Source: Bosea sp. (in: a-proteobacteria) (GTDB lineage Bacteria; Pseudomonadota; Alphaproteobacteria; Rhizobiales; Beijerinckiaceae). From it: a DNA stretch of 64,000 nt. Location of the stretch: NCBI GenBank assembly GCA_023910605.1, contig JAAVVV010000001.1, forward strand, positions 248,001 through 312,000, written 5' to 3'. A model generated the notes under the pieces. The model was not told where the DNA came from. It searched no databases and worked only from the letters and a program-made list of their open reading frames with translations. The stretch's first letter is position 1; each line of letters begins with the position of its first letter. A program made the position numbers and the translations under genes. Of the stretch, positions 53,368 to 62,256 are shown in pieces.

Positions 53368-54207
53368 ATGCGCGCAGCTCATGCGATATCGGTTCTCGTG
53401 ATGGCGACGTCGGGCGCAAGCGCCCAGACGGCCAAATCGCAGGATCGTGTCGCAGTTGCTTCGCCTGTCACCCTCGCCGTCGGTGCCGATGGAGTTCTGA
53501 GGCCCATCAATACCCCCGATCAACCGCCGCAGACAATTGGCAACCCTTCCCCGCCCGGCGGCTCTCATCCATCAGGCAACAGTTTCAGCCCAAGAGACAT
53601 TGACCACCCCTGCCCCGGCGCAGCGGCACTGGATCGAAATACAGCCCGGGACCTGGTGAAGCGTGTCGCGACACAGGAAGCCTTCTTTCCCGACTTCGTG
53701 CAGTCCGTCAGCAAGATCGAGAGTTCCTTCAAATCCAATGCTTTCTCCGGCCGCGCCTACGGCCTGATGCAGCTGACGCCCGCGACGGCCGACCGGTTCA
53801 AGGTGAACATCTGCGATCCGGAGGACAATGTGCGCGGCGGCGTGCGTTTCCTGCGCCACCTGCACCAGCGTTTCCGCAATCCGTTCTACATCCTCGCCGG
53901 CTACAACGCCGGTGAACAGACGCTGATCGAGCGGAACGGCTTGCCGCCCTACCCTGCGACGCTGACCTACATCGCCCGGGTGATGGACGATTTCTACGAG
54001 TGGCCCGCAATTGCCGAGGGCACACGGGCCGCTGAGGCCGGATCAGCGGTCACGCGCAACCGCCCTCCGGATGAACAACCCCAAATGATCGGGGCTATGA
54101 CAGCTTCGGCGCCTGCCGAGCGCCGCCGGCCCCGTGTTGGTTCATCGCCATCACCCGAACCAGTCCCTGTCAGCTGGAACAGCGGCTTTGTCGCCAATTT
54201 CGATTGA
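53368..54207 (+). CDS. virB1: VirB1-type lytic transglycosylase
   Basis: A 279-residue exported protein; ATG 53368 lies at better spacing from GGAGG than the ATG three bases earlier. A signal peptide (MRAAHAISVLVMATSGASAQ) and a Pro-rich linker precede the SLT domain: FFPDFVQSVSKIESSFKSNA with catalytic Glu, FSGRAYGLMQLTPATADRFK, NVRGGVRFLRHLHQRFRNPF and ILAGYNAGEQTLIERNGLPP. It cuts peptidoglycan for assembly of the type IV secretion channel. It is the first gene of the virB operon, 16 bases before virB2. Confidence 0.92.
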   Translation: MRAAHAISVLVMATSGASAQTAKSQDRVAVASPVTLAVGADGVLRPINTPDQPPQTIGNPSPPGGSHPSGNSFSPRDIDHPCPGAAALDRNTARDLVKRVATQEAFFPDFVQSVSKIESSFKSNAFSGRAYGLMQLTPATADRFKVNICDPEDNVRGGVRFLRHLHQRFRNPFYILAGYNAGEQTLIERNGLPPYPATLTYIARVMDDFYEWPAIAEGTRAAEAGSAVTRNRPPDEQPQMIGAMTASAPAERRRPRVGSSPSPEPVPVSWNSGFVANFD

Positions 54208-54222
54208 ACGCATGGAGCGCTC

Positions 54223-54528
54223 ATGTCCCGATGGCCCCGTCTGATCCTGACCGCCCAGTGCTTGCTGATCGCGCTGCATGCAAGCGCCTACGCGAACCAG
54301 CTCCAGCCCGTGCAAAGCACCTTGCAGCGGCTCGTGCAGACGCTCACGGGGCCGATCGCAACCTCACTCGCGATCCTCGCCGTGATCGCTGCCGGTTTTC
54401 TCGCCTTCGTCGGACGCCTCAACTGGTTCTTCGCAGGCAGCATCATCTTCGGCATCGTCCTGGTGTTCGGCTCGGCCCAGATCGTGTCGTTCTTCCAGTC
54501 CGCAGTTGGCGGCGGTGGCGGAGGCTGA
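54223..54528 (+). CDS. virB2: VirB2-type pilin (TrbC/VirB2 family)
   Basis: A 101-residue small pilin. A long signal peptide (MSRWPRLILTAQCLLIALHA, cleavage at YAN) is followed by a two-helix pilin: LQRLVQTLTGPIATSLAILA and VIAAGFLAFVGRLNWFFAGS, then IIFGIVLVFGSAQIVSFFQ. It ends in a poly-Gly tail (VGGGGGG), a little unusual. It is the main pilus subunit. Position between virB1 and virB3 is canonical. Confidence 0.93.
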   Translation: MSRWPRLILTAQCLLIALHASAYANQLQPVQSTLQRLVQTLTGPIATSLAILAVIAAGFLAFVGRLNWFFAGSIIFGIVLVFGSAQIVSFFQSAVGGGGGG

Positions 54529-54534
54529 CGCATC

Positions 54535-54831
54535 ATGGACGAGCGCGACCTTGAAGAGCCGCTGATCACGCCTCTGGTGAAGCCGCTGACGGTGTCGCCA
54601 ACGCTGCTGGGCGTGCCGTATTCGTATTTCATGTTCACGGGGGTGTGCACGGCGGTGATCTTCCTCGCCACCAAGAACCTGTGGTTTCTGTTCAGCTGCC
54701 TGCCGATCTATGCGACCGGCCGCATCCTCACCCTGAAAGACCACCGCATCTTCGACATTCTCGGTATCCGGCTCCGGCGCTGCCCGCCACGCAGCCGGGC
54801 GTTCTGGGGTGCGGACAGCTACAGGGTCTGA
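54535..54831 (+). CDS. virB3: VirB3-type inner-membrane protein
   Basis: A 98-residue VirB3/TrbD protein. ITPLVKPLTVSPTLLGVPYS is the conserved start, YFMFTGVCTAVIFLATKNLW and LFSCLPIYATGRILTLKDHR the two membrane helices, and IFDILGIRLRRCPP the conserved end. It lies 6 bases after virB2 and 5 before virB4. It probably anchors VirB4. Confidence 0.94.
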   Translation: MDERDLEEPLITPLVKPLTVSPTLLGVPYSYFMFTGVCTAVIFLATKNLWFLFSCLPIYATGRILTLKDHRIFDILGIRLRRCPPRSRAFWGADSYRV

Positions 54832-54836
54832 CGGGC

Positions 54837-57248
54837 ATGGTCGCAAACGCCCTTCTCAACGAGCTGACCTACGGCCGGGCTGCGAGCCGGGAGCTGCCGG
54901 TGGCGCGGCATGTCCCCTATCTCAGGCACGTCCAGGACGAGGTGATCAAACTCGCTGACGGCGTGCTGATGACTGTCCTCAAGCTCGATGGGTTTTCGTT
55001 CGAGACAGCCGACCAGTCAGAGCTCAATGTTCGCCTGCTCGCTCGCAACGACGTCCTGCGCACGCTCGGCAATTCCCGTTTCGCGCTGACCTCGCACATC
55101 ATCCGCCGCGAGGTGTTTCCCAGCATTGCCTCGAGCTTCGACAACGCTTTCTGCCGTGAGCTTGACGAGCGCTACATGGCCTCGCTTGGCAGGAAGCGCA
55201 TGTTCGTCAACGACATCTATCTGACCCTGCTTCGCCGAAACATGCAGGGCCATGTCGGCACCTTCGACGTGATGATGAAACGCTTGATGGGCAAGCGCGA
55301 TGCTGCCGGCGAGTCCGTCGATGAGAAGACGGCGCTCACCGAACTGCTGGAAGCCGCTGCGGCGCTCAAGCAGAGCCTCGGGCCCTATGGCGCGCGGACG
55401 CTTGGCGTCGTCAAACGAGACGGCATCTGGATGTCGGAGCCGCTCGAGTTCCTGGTGCAGTTGCTCAATGGCGCCCTGCCCCGCCCGATGCCCCTGCCGC
55501 GCATGCCGCTGAACGAGGCGCTGGCGACCAAGCGGATTTCGTTCGGCCGTAACGCCGTCGAGATCAAGGGCGCGTCGCCGACCGATTCACGCGTCGGCGC
55601 CATGCTCTCGGTGCGCGAATACCCGGCCTACACAGGACCCGGCTCGATCGACAATCTTTTGAGCGTGCCGCACGAGTTCATCGTCACGCAGTCTTTCGGC
55701 ATCGTCGACCGGGCCGAGGCGCTGTCCACGATCAATCTGATCGATCGTCAGGTCGACATGTCAGACGAGGCCGGCACCATCGTTGCCGAGCATCTGGCGG
55801 AAGCCCGCGACGAATTGCTGGGTTCCGTCGCTCTCTATGGCGAGCACCATATGAGCGTCTTCTGCCTCGGTCGGTCCATGGCTGATCTGCAGTCCTGCGT
55901 TACGGCAGTCGGCGGCGCGCTGACCGACCGCTCGATGCTGTGGACGCGCGAGGATCTCAACTGCGAGCCGGCCTTCTGGGCCATGCTGCCGGGCAATTTC
56001 GGCTACATCGCGCGGCGCAGCCTGATCAGCTCGAAAAACCTCGCAGGCTTCATGTCGATGCACAATTACGCCTCGGGCAGGCCAAGTGGCGGCCATTGGG
56101 GCCTGCCGATCTCGATCCTCGAGACCTCATCGCAGACGGCGTATTTCTACAACCATCATGTCCGCGACATCGGCAACTTCACCGTGGTCGGGCCGACCGG
56201 CTCGGGCAAGACCGTGTTCATGTCGTTCATCTCGGCGCAGACCTTGCGCATCCAGCCAAGGCCCAAGCTCGTCTACATCGACAAGGATCGCGGCGCCGAG
56301 ATCTTCATCCGCGCCATGGGCGGGCAATACGAGGTGCTGAACCCCGGCGAGCCGACCGGCTTCAACCCGCTGATGCTGACCGATAATGGGGCGAACCGCG
56401 AGTTCCTGTTCCAGCTGTTCAGCTTTATGCTCAAGCCGCCGAGCCAACACGAGACGCTCTCGGCCTCGGAACAGCAGGTCATCCGCAATGCCGTAAACAC
56501 GGTGCTGGCCGGCGGGCCTGAGGGCCGCACGCTGCCGGAATTCGCGACGCTGCTTCGTGGCCGTCTTCGCCAGAACGAGGGCGATCTCATGTCGAGATTG
56601 GCCAGTTGGGTCGCGCCCGAACAAAAGGGCTGGCTCTTCAACAATCCAGACGACCGGTTCTCCGTCACCTCGATCTTCGGCTTCGACATGACGCGCGTGC
56701 TTGACCTGCCCGACATCAGGACGGCTGCGCTGATGTACATCTTCCACCGGATCGAGGAGCTTTTCACCGGCGATCCGGTGATGATCTTCATCGATGAAGA
56801 CTGGAAGATGCTCGAGGATCCGGAGTTCGCCTATTTCATCAAGGACAAGCTCAAGACCATCCGGAAGCGCAACGGCATCGTCGGCCTCGGCACGCAGACC
56901 GCCAAGGACATCGTCAGATCGCCTGACGCCAACACGATCATCGAGCAATCGCTGACCAACATCTTCTTCCCCAACGCCAAGGCCGATGACGAGAGCTACA
57001 GCGAGGCGTTTCGCTTGAGCCGCCACGAGGTCGCCTGGATCCGCGAAAATGTCCCAGAAAGCCGCCAGTTCCTGATCAAGTCTGGCCAGGATTCGGTGAT
57101 CGCACGGCTCGACCTCGGGTCAATGCCGGACCTGGTCCGTGTGCTCTCGGGCCGAACCGAAACGCTGGCCGAATGCGCAGCGCTCCGTGAGCGGCATGGC
57201 GAGGATCCCGCAGCCTGGCTACCGCATTTCCTGGGGAGGGCGGCATGA
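54837..57248 (+). CDS. virB4: VirB4-type conjugation ATPase
   Basis: An 803-residue cytoplasmic ATPase, ATG 54837 (MVANALLNELTYGRAASREL); the longer frame upstream overlaps virB3. An N-terminal CagE_TrbE_VirB domain (HVPYLRHVQDEVIKLADGVL, LMTVLKLDGFSFETADQSEL) precedes the NTPase: Walker A VVGPTGSGKTVFMSFISAQT, VYIDKDRGAEIFIRAMGGQY, Walker B PVMIFIDEDWKMLEDPEFAY, and the arginine-finger region IRKRNGIVGLGTQTAKDIVR. It powers pilus assembly and transfer. Its stop overlaps the next gene by four bases. Confidence 0.96.
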   Translation: MVANALLNELTYGRAASRELPVARHVPYLRHVQDEVIKLADGVLMTVLKLDGFSFETADQSELNVRLLARNDVLRTLGNSRFALTSHIIRREVFPSIASSFDNAFCRELDERYMASLGRKRMFVNDIYLTLLRRNMQGHVGTFDVMMKRLMGKRDAAGESVDEKTALTELLEAAAALKQSLGPYGARTLGVVKRDGIWMSEPLEFLVQLLNGALPRPMPLPRMPLNEALATKRISFGRNAVEIKGASPTDSRVGAMLSVREYPAYTGPGSIDNLLSVPHEFIVTQSFGIVDRAEALSTINLIDRQVDMSDEAGTIVAEHLAEARDELLGSVALYGEHHMSVFCLGRSMADLQSCVTAVGGALTDRSMLWTREDLNCEPAFWAMLPGNFGYIARRSLISSKNLAGFMSMHNYASGRPSGGHWGLPISILETSSQTAYFYNHHVRDIGNFTVVGPTGSGKTVFMSFISAQTLRIQPRPKLVYIDKDRGAEIFIRAMGGQYEVLNPGEPTGFNPLMLTDNGANREFLFQLFSFMLKPPSQHETLSASEQQVIRNAVNTVLAGGPEGRTLPEFATLLRGRLRQNEGDLMSRLASWVAPEQKGWLFNNPDDRFSVTSIFGFDMTRVLDLPDIRTAALMYIFHRIEELFTGDPVMIFIDEDWKMLEDPEFAYFIKDKLKTIRKRNGIVGLGTQTAKDIVRSPDANTIIEQSLTNIFFPNAKADDESYSEAFRLSRHEVAWIRENVPESRQFLIKSGQDSVIARLDLGSMPDLVRVLSGRTETLAECAALRERHGEDPAAWLPHFLGRAA

Positions 57249-58204
57249 GGATCGGCTTGGCTCTCACCATCATCGCGCTTGTGTCGGCGTCGAGCTTCTC
57301 AGCATTGGGCGCCGTGCCAACGCGCGATCAGGCGATCCTCAACCAGCGCACCGAAACCTCGACCGTGAAGGTCCGCTTGCTCGAGACCACGCGCAAAACC
57401 GGGACCAACGCCAAGGGCATCCGCTGCGCCGCGACCACCGGCCAGCGCGGCACGACGCGGGATACCACCCAATCCATCACGCCCAATGGTGGCGAGGGCC
57501 GGATACGGCAATTCGATTTCGGCATTCAACGCGCGCCACAAGCCTCTGTAACGCCCGCTGCCACACCTGCTGGCAACCCTGTCGTCATTCCAGCTGTCAA
57601 TCCGGGGCGAAACGCGCAGCAGCGCAGCCTGATGGATGGTACATCGACGGTGATCGGCGGGGTCGATACGCAAGCTGCGATCATTCCTGACAGCCAGGCA
57701 CAGTACCGTCAGATGACAGTGGGGGTCGGCACGGCGCCAACCGTCACAGCCGCGCTCGATCAGAACAGCGCCGTGCGCACCCAGAACGGCATCACCTGGA
57801 ACCAGACCACCCAATCGGCGAACTTGCTGGTGCAGGCGCTCAACACCGCGAACCTGTTCACTGTCGGACAACTCAGCGCCAGCGCGGGCGGGATGAACAC
57901 GGGGCTGCCAGCGCAAAGTCCCGTTGGTGGCACCACATGCGCTGGTGGATTGATCGGTCGCGGCACGGCAGACGATCCTTGCCGATCCGCCAGTTCAGCC
58001 TGCTCCACCACTGCGCCGGGCGTCACGCCGGATCCGGCTTGTGTGTCGCAACGCTTCATCGACAGCACAGGCAACGTGTCCGTCTATCTCAGTGGTGTTC
58101 AGAGCTCTGCTCAGAGCGCCGGGGTCATGCCCGCCCTTGCCGCATCATCAACGTCAGCAGTGCCGGGGACTGATCTGATGACCGCGCTTCAGACCAATCG
58201 GTAG
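57245..58204 (+). CDS. Exported protein of unknown role inside the virB operon
   Basis: A 319-residue exported protein, not a standard VirB component. A signal peptide (MRIGLALTIIALVSASSFSA) with cleavage near LGA/V is followed by a basic stretch (KVRLLETTRKTGTNAKGIRC), an Ala/Pro/Asn-rich linker (ASVTPAATPAGNPVVIPAVN), and a C-terminal part with six cysteines (GGTTCAGGLIGRGTADDPCR, SASSACSTTAPGVTPDPACV). Disulfides are likely. It starts in the virB4 stop and is 19 bases before virB5, so it is part of the machine's operon. It could be a pilus-tip, adhesin or periplasmic assembly factor. Confidence 0.75.
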   Translation: MRIGLALTIIALVSASSFSALGAVPTRDQAILNQRTETSTVKVRLLETTRKTGTNAKGIRCAATTGQRGTTRDTTQSITPNGGEGRIRQFDFGIQRAPQASVTPAATPAGNPVVIPAVNPGRNAQQRSLMDGTSTVIGGVDTQAAIIPDSQAQYRQMTVGVGTAPTVTAALDQNSAVRTQNGITWNQTTQSANLLVQALNTANLFTVGQLSASAGGMNTGLPAQSPVGGTTCAGGLIGRGTADDPCRSASSACSTTAPGVTPDPACVSQRFIDSTGNVSVYLSGVQSSAQSAGVMPALAASSTSAVPGTDLMTALQTNR

Positions 58205-58223
58205 CCAGCGAAAGGAGAGGATC

Positions 58224-59003
58224 ATGACGACCCAAAAAGGATCGACGGTTGCAAGAGCGACAAAGCCAATGCTGGCGAGGCCCCGCCATGGGACCACCGG
58301 CTTTCGGCTTGCGATGATCGCAGCAGCCCTCCTCTGGAGCGGCGCGGCTTTCGCGCAGGTGCCCGTCCTCGACGGAGCCAACCTCCAGAAATCCACCGAG
58401 ATCGCCACCACCACAAACGACATCCTCACCGCCTCCCGCGACATCATGCAGAACACGAGAGCGACGCTTGAAGCGGTGACCGGCGACCGCACAGGCCAGG
58501 CGGGCCAGCTCGCCAGCATGGCGCTGGGTGGTGGCTTCTCCATGGGACAGGCTCCCTCGCTCGGTGCGGTGATATCGGGCGGGCCACTGTCCTTTGAAGG
58601 CATGGGCGGCTCGCAAGCCATGGTCACGCAGCTGATCAACAGCCTGCAGCTTGTGCAGTCGCTGTCTGGCCTGCTCAACGGCCAGCGCACCGGCAACGAC
58701 CAGGGCTACCAGAACTCCGTCAACCTCGCCGCGACCATGGCGGGCCTTGTCACTTCGACGCAAGGCGCGATCCAGCAGCGCAGCCAGGCTTTTGGAGCTG
58801 GCGGGCAACAGATCGGAACAGCGCGCGACCTCAAGGGCTCGGTCGACCAGAACACCATGGTGCAGATCCAGACCGGCCAGACCATCAACGAGCTGACCGG
58901 CGTCGTGAACAACGCGGTCGCGGCCACCAACCAGCAGAACCTCGAACGGCTTCAACTCCTGTCCTCGACATCGCGCGCCATGTCTGTGGTTCCGGCACGC
59001 TGA
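58224..59003 (+). CDS. virB5: VirB5-like minor pilus protein
   Basis: A 259-residue exported protein with a strong GGAGAGG ribosome site. After the signal peptide (FRLAMIAAALLWSGAAFAQV) the mature part is helical, with VPVLDGANLQKSTEIATTTN and DILTASRDIMQNTRATLEAV, the usual VirB5/TrbJ start, and a long helical C-terminus (RDLKGSVDQNTMVQIQTGQT, INELTGVVNNAVAATNQQNL). VirB5 sits at the pilus tip. Position after virB4 (plus one extra gene) fits. Similarity is by pattern, so the family assignment is fair but not certain. Confidence 0.78.
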   Translation: MTTQKGSTVARATKPMLARPRHGTTGFRLAMIAAALLWSGAAFAQVPVLDGANLQKSTEIATTTNDILTASRDIMQNTRATLEAVTGDRTGQAGQLASMALGGGFSMGQAPSLGAVISGGPLSFEGMGGSQAMVTQLINSLQLVQSLSGLLNGQRTGNDQGYQNSVNLAATMAGLVTSTQGAIQQRSQAFGAGGQQIGTARDLKGSVDQNTMVQIQTGQTINELTGVVNNAVAATNQQNLERLQLLSSTSRAMSVVPAR

Positions 59004-59317
59004 TGGCCAGAGTCTCCGACATCGCCATAGGGCGGTCCCGGATCGATGCCGGGAACGATGCAACATGTCGCAAGACGCGCATTGCGATCCTGTTGGCGTT
59101 GGCGGTCGGCCTCAGCGGTTGTGGCTATCGTGAGCTCAAGGCCCCTTGCGGTCCGGACGAGGGCGGCACGCCAGCACTCTCCTATGCGCCCCTGGCACAG
59201 CGCGTGACAGGATCGCCGCTCGACCAGCTCAGCGCAGGCGGCATTCCCGTTGTCGATCCCTGCGGCCCGCTGCGCTCGATCAACGCCCCCAGATCACCGT
59301 CGGGGATGATGCCATGA
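59003..59317 (+). CDS. VirB7-like small lipoprotein
   Basis: A 104-residue lipoprotein overlapping virB5 by one base. IAILLALAVGLSGC is the lipobox, Cys at about residue 40; the real start may be internal. The mature part GYRELKAPCGPDEGGTPALS with a second region VVDPCGPLRSINAP has two more cysteines, as in VirB7/TrbK-type proteins that pair with VirB9. It overlaps virB6 by four bases. Named by position and lipobox; sequence conservation in this family is low. Confidence 0.65.
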   Translation: MARVSDIAIGRSRIDAGNDATCRKTRIAILLALAVGLSGCGYRELKAPCGPDEGGTPALSYAPLAQRVTGSPLDQLSAGGIPVVDPCGPLRSINAPRSPSGMMP

Positions 59318-60429
59318 ATTTCACGGTCGACACCTTTCTGGCCCGTGTCGACCAGATCGGCACCACTTTCGTCCAGAACGCCTATCAGCAATTGGCTGCC
59401 GCGCTGACCGGTTCGGGTGCGGGCGGCACAGGGGTCAATGTCGCGGCCTTGCTTCTGACCCTCTACGTCATCTTCTGGGGGTTTGGCCTCTGGTTCGGCA
59501 CAGCGCGTGGTGGGCCGCTCGAGGCGGTGTTTCGGCTGTTTCGGGTGTTCCTGATCTACACCATGGCGACGTCCTGGTCGGACTTTCAGGTGTTCGCCTA
59601 CACCTTCTTCAACGAGACGCCTGGGGCCATCGGCAACGCCATGCTGGGCGCGGTGGCCAATGCCAACAACACCGGGCTTGGCGTCAACCTTACCTCCGTC
59701 AATGCCGTGCAGACGGCGCTGACCAATGTCTGGAACACCACCCTCAACCTCGCCAGTGCGTTCACGCAGAATGCCGGCTATCTCTCCGCCGGCCCCTACA
59801 TCTTCGCTGGCATCATGGTCGTCGCGGTGGCGCTGCTGATTGCCTATGCGGTCTTCGTCATCACGCTGGCCAAGCTGTTCATGTGGTTGTTGCTGGCGCT
59901 CGGGCCCATCTTCATCATCCTGCTGCTGTTCGGCTTCACCTCGCAGTTCTTCTCCGGCTGGATCCGGACGATCGTGCTATATTTTGTGGTGCAGGTGCTG
60001 ATCTACGCCTTCCTCGCCTTCTTTCTCGCGCTCTCGCAGCAGTATTTCGATGCGGCGACCGGGGTAGCCGCCAACCAGACCGCCACTTTTGGCAATGTCG
60101 GCCCGATCATCGTTGTCGCCCTGATCGGCTTCTTCCTGCTGATGCAGATCCCGACCGTGGCCGCCAATATCGTCGGCGGATTCGCGCTTGGCGTGCCTTC
60201 GACACGGCGCGGCTGGAATAATGTTTCAGCCGCTGCTGGCCGTCTTGTGGGTGGTGCCCGCGCCTCGCGCGACGGCTTCCAGCGCTACCTTGGCGGGCTG
60301 ACCACAACCGAACGGCAACAGGGCCGCAGCGTCGGCCGCCGCATGCTGGCGCAGCGCAGCTATCTCGACACGGCCGAAGCGCGGCAGATCCAGTCGCAGC
60401 TCAGCCGCCGCGAGCCCCCAAGGCCGTGA
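59314..60429 (+). CDS. virB6: VirB6-type polytopic membrane protein (TrbL/VirB6)
   Basis: A 371-residue inner-membrane protein starting MNFTVDTFLARVDQIGTTFV (ATG 59314, within the lipoprotein stop; the longer upstream frame is not used). About six helices are seen, including VNVAALLLTLYVIFWGFGLW, AGIMVVAVALLIAYAVFVIT, WLLLALGPIFIILLLFGFTS and IVVALIGFFLLMQIPTVAAN. The end (STRRGWNNVSAAAGRLVGGA) is charged and cytoplasmic. It is the core of the inner-membrane channel. A gap of 127 bases separates it from virB8. Confidence 0.92.
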   Translation: MNFTVDTFLARVDQIGTTFVQNAYQQLAAALTGSGAGGTGVNVAALLLTLYVIFWGFGLWFGTARGGPLEAVFRLFRVFLIYTMATSWSDFQVFAYTFFNETPGAIGNAMLGAVANANNTGLGVNLTSVNAVQTALTNVWNTTLNLASAFTQNAGYLSAGPYIFAGIMVVAVALLIAYAVFVITLAKLFMWLLLALGPIFIILLLFGFTSQFFSGWIRTIVLYFVVQVLIYAFLAFFLALSQQYFDAATGVAANQTATFGNVGPIIVVALIGFFLLMQIPTVAANIVGGFALGVPSTRRGWNNVSAAAGRLVGGARASRDGFQRYLGGLTTTERQQGRSVGRRMLAQRSYLDTAEARQIQSQLSRREPPRP

Positions 60430-60556
60430 AGCGCAATCGTTGATGCCAGAGGGGGAGGTGAAAGCAAAGGCGTGAGAGTCGGCAGGTCAGGCGGAGGCAG
60501 CTGGCACAGAGCCGAGCAGACAGCAGAAAGACAGAAAGGCAAAGGCGAAAGACACC

Positions 60557-61390
60557 ATGGCGGCGGATGCGACGGCGATTCAACAAGGCATCAAGCCTGA
60601 TCCGGGGCTGCAGACCTATTACCGGGACGGCGCGACGTGGGAGACCGCCATCGCCCGCCGTAACGCCTTCTCGCGCGCCATTGCCTGGACCGTCACGCTC
60701 ATCATGACGGTGATCGCCATCGGCGCGGTCGCCGCGCTGGTCATGGTCCTGCCGCTGAAAAGCTATGAGCCCTACATGATCGTGGTCGACCGCTCGTCCG
60801 GCTTCGTCGAGGTCAAACGCCCCTTGGCTCAGGACCCGCTCAATCCTGACGAAGCCATCACCATGTTCAACGTCGTGCGCTATGTCAGGACGCGGGAGAC
60901 CTATGACCCCCGCGCGCTCAAGGACAATTTCGATCTGGCGCAATTGCTCTCGACCGGCGACGCCCAGCGCGAATTGACCGAGATCTATTCGCCCGGCAAC
61001 CCCAACAATCTCGTCAGGCTCTATGGCGCGAACACGCTTGTGTCCGTGACGATCAAATCCGTCACCTTCCCCAACACCCGCACCGCGCTGGTGCGCTTCT
61101 CGACGGACGAACGACGCAGCACCGGGATCACAACCCGCCATTGGCAGTCGCTGGTCCGCTTCCGTTACACCAGCGCCCCTGCCCGCAACGAGGTCCGCTT
61201 CGAGAACCCGCTCGGCTTCCAGGTGCTGGAGTATCGGCGCGATCAGGAGACAGTGCCCGCCATTGCCCCAATTGCCGCGCCCGTTTCCGCTCCTGTTTCC
61301 GCTCCTGCCTTCTCACCCGGCTTCACTCCTGCTCCTGCACCTAGTCCTGCGCCTGCACCTGCCCAGTCCACCGGGGCGACGCGGCAATGA
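60557..61390 (+). CDS. virB8: VirB8-type inner-membrane protein
   Basis: A 277-residue bitopic protein. A short cytoplasmic N-terminus (YYRDGATWETAIARRNAFSR) precedes one TM helix (AIAWTVTLIMTVIAIGAVAA) and the periplasmic NTF2-like domain: VVDRSSGFVEVKRPLAQDPL, NPDEAITMFNVVRYVRTRET, YDPRALKDNFDLAQLLS and FRYTSAPARNEVRFENPLGF. The C-terminus has an extra Ala/Pro-rich repeat tail (PVSAPVSAPAFSPGFTPAPA) not found in most VirB8 proteins. It overlaps virB9 by four bases. Confidence 0.94.
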   Translation: MAADATAIQQGIKPDPGLQTYYRDGATWETAIARRNAFSRAIAWTVTLIMTVIAIGAVAALVMVLPLKSYEPYMIVVDRSSGFVEVKRPLAQDPLNPDEAITMFNVVRYVRTRETYDPRALKDNFDLAQLLSTGDAQRELTEIYSPGNPNNLVRLYGANTLVSVTIKSVTFPNTRTALVRFSTDERRSTGITTRHWQSLVRFRYTSAPARNEVRFENPLGFQVLEYRRDQETVPAIAPIAAPVSAPVSAPAFSPGFTPAPAPSPAPAPAQSTGATRQ

Positions 61391-62256
61391 ATTGGGGGGC
61401 TGCCTGCATCATGCTGTGGCTTGGTATCGGCTCGTTCCTGAGCGCCGCCGCAGCCCTGGCCGACACCTTGCCCCGGCCCGGCCCGAAGGATAGCCGCATC
61501 CGTTACGTCGCCTATCACCGTGATCAGGTGGTGGCGATCGACGTGACCTTCGGCGCGTCCACCATGATCGTCTTCGAGGATGACGAGAAGATCGAGACGC
61601 TCGGTGCTGGCGACGCGCTCGGCTTCAAGATCGAACCGAACAAGCGCGGCAATGTGCTCTTCGTCAAACCGGCCGAAAAGGATGCGCTTGCCAACCTCAA
61701 TGTGCTCACCACCAAGCGGCACTATGTGTTTGTGCTGCGCTCAGGGTTCCGCAACATCCGCAACCAGGTTTTTGCGGTGCGCTTCACCTATCCTGACACC
61801 GCCACAACGGTGGCTGATCTGGACGAGGCCCGTCGACGCGCCTCCGAGCCCAACCTGCGCAATCTCAATGTCGCCAACGCCAACACGGACTACGGCTACA
61901 AGGGCTCATCCGCCAACAAGCCCTCCGTCATTTTCGACGATGGTGTCAAAACCTTCTTCCGCTTCGAGGCCCAGGTTCCCGCGATCTACATCGTCGACCG
62001 CCAGCGCAACGAGAGCCTGGTCAACTTTCGCCGTGAAGGGCCGTACATCGTTGTCGACCGGGTCAACTATCAATGGACCCTGCGCAATGGCGACGATGTT
62101 ACCTGCGTCTTCAACCAGCGCCTGACCAACGTCATTGAGCCCACCGGCGTCGAGCCCTTCGCGCCGCAGCGGGTGGGTGAGCGCACCGCTCAGCCTCCCC
62201 GACGCCAGAACATGGCCGCCAACGCGCGCCTGAATTCAGCAGGGAGGGCGCCGTGA
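61387..62256 (+). CDS. virB9: VirB9-type outer-membrane core protein
   Basis: A 289-residue exported protein with signal peptide AACIMLWLGIGSFLSAAAAL. PRPGPKDSRIRYVAYHRDQV with VVAIDVTFGASTMIVFEDDE is the conserved VirB9 N-terminal domain, and NKPSVIFDDGVKTFFRFEAQ, VPAIYIVDRQRNESLVNFRR, EGPYIVVDRVNYQWTLRNGD the C-terminal domain that meets VirB7 and VirB10 at the outer membrane. It overlaps virB8 and virB10 by four bases each, typical of this operon. Confidence 0.95.
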   Translation: MNWGAACIMLWLGIGSFLSAAAALADTLPRPGPKDSRIRYVAYHRDQVVAIDVTFGASTMIVFEDDEKIETLGAGDALGFKIEPNKRGNVLFVKPAEKDALANLNVLTTKRHYVFVLRSGFRNIRNQVFAVRFTYPDTATTVADLDEARRRASEPNLRNLNVANANTDYGYKGSSANKPSVIFDDGVKTFFRFEAQVPAIYIVDRQRNESLVNFRREGPYIVVDRVNYQWTLRNGDDVTCVFNQRLTNVIEPTGVEPFAPQRVGERTAQPPRRQNMAANARLNSAGRAP

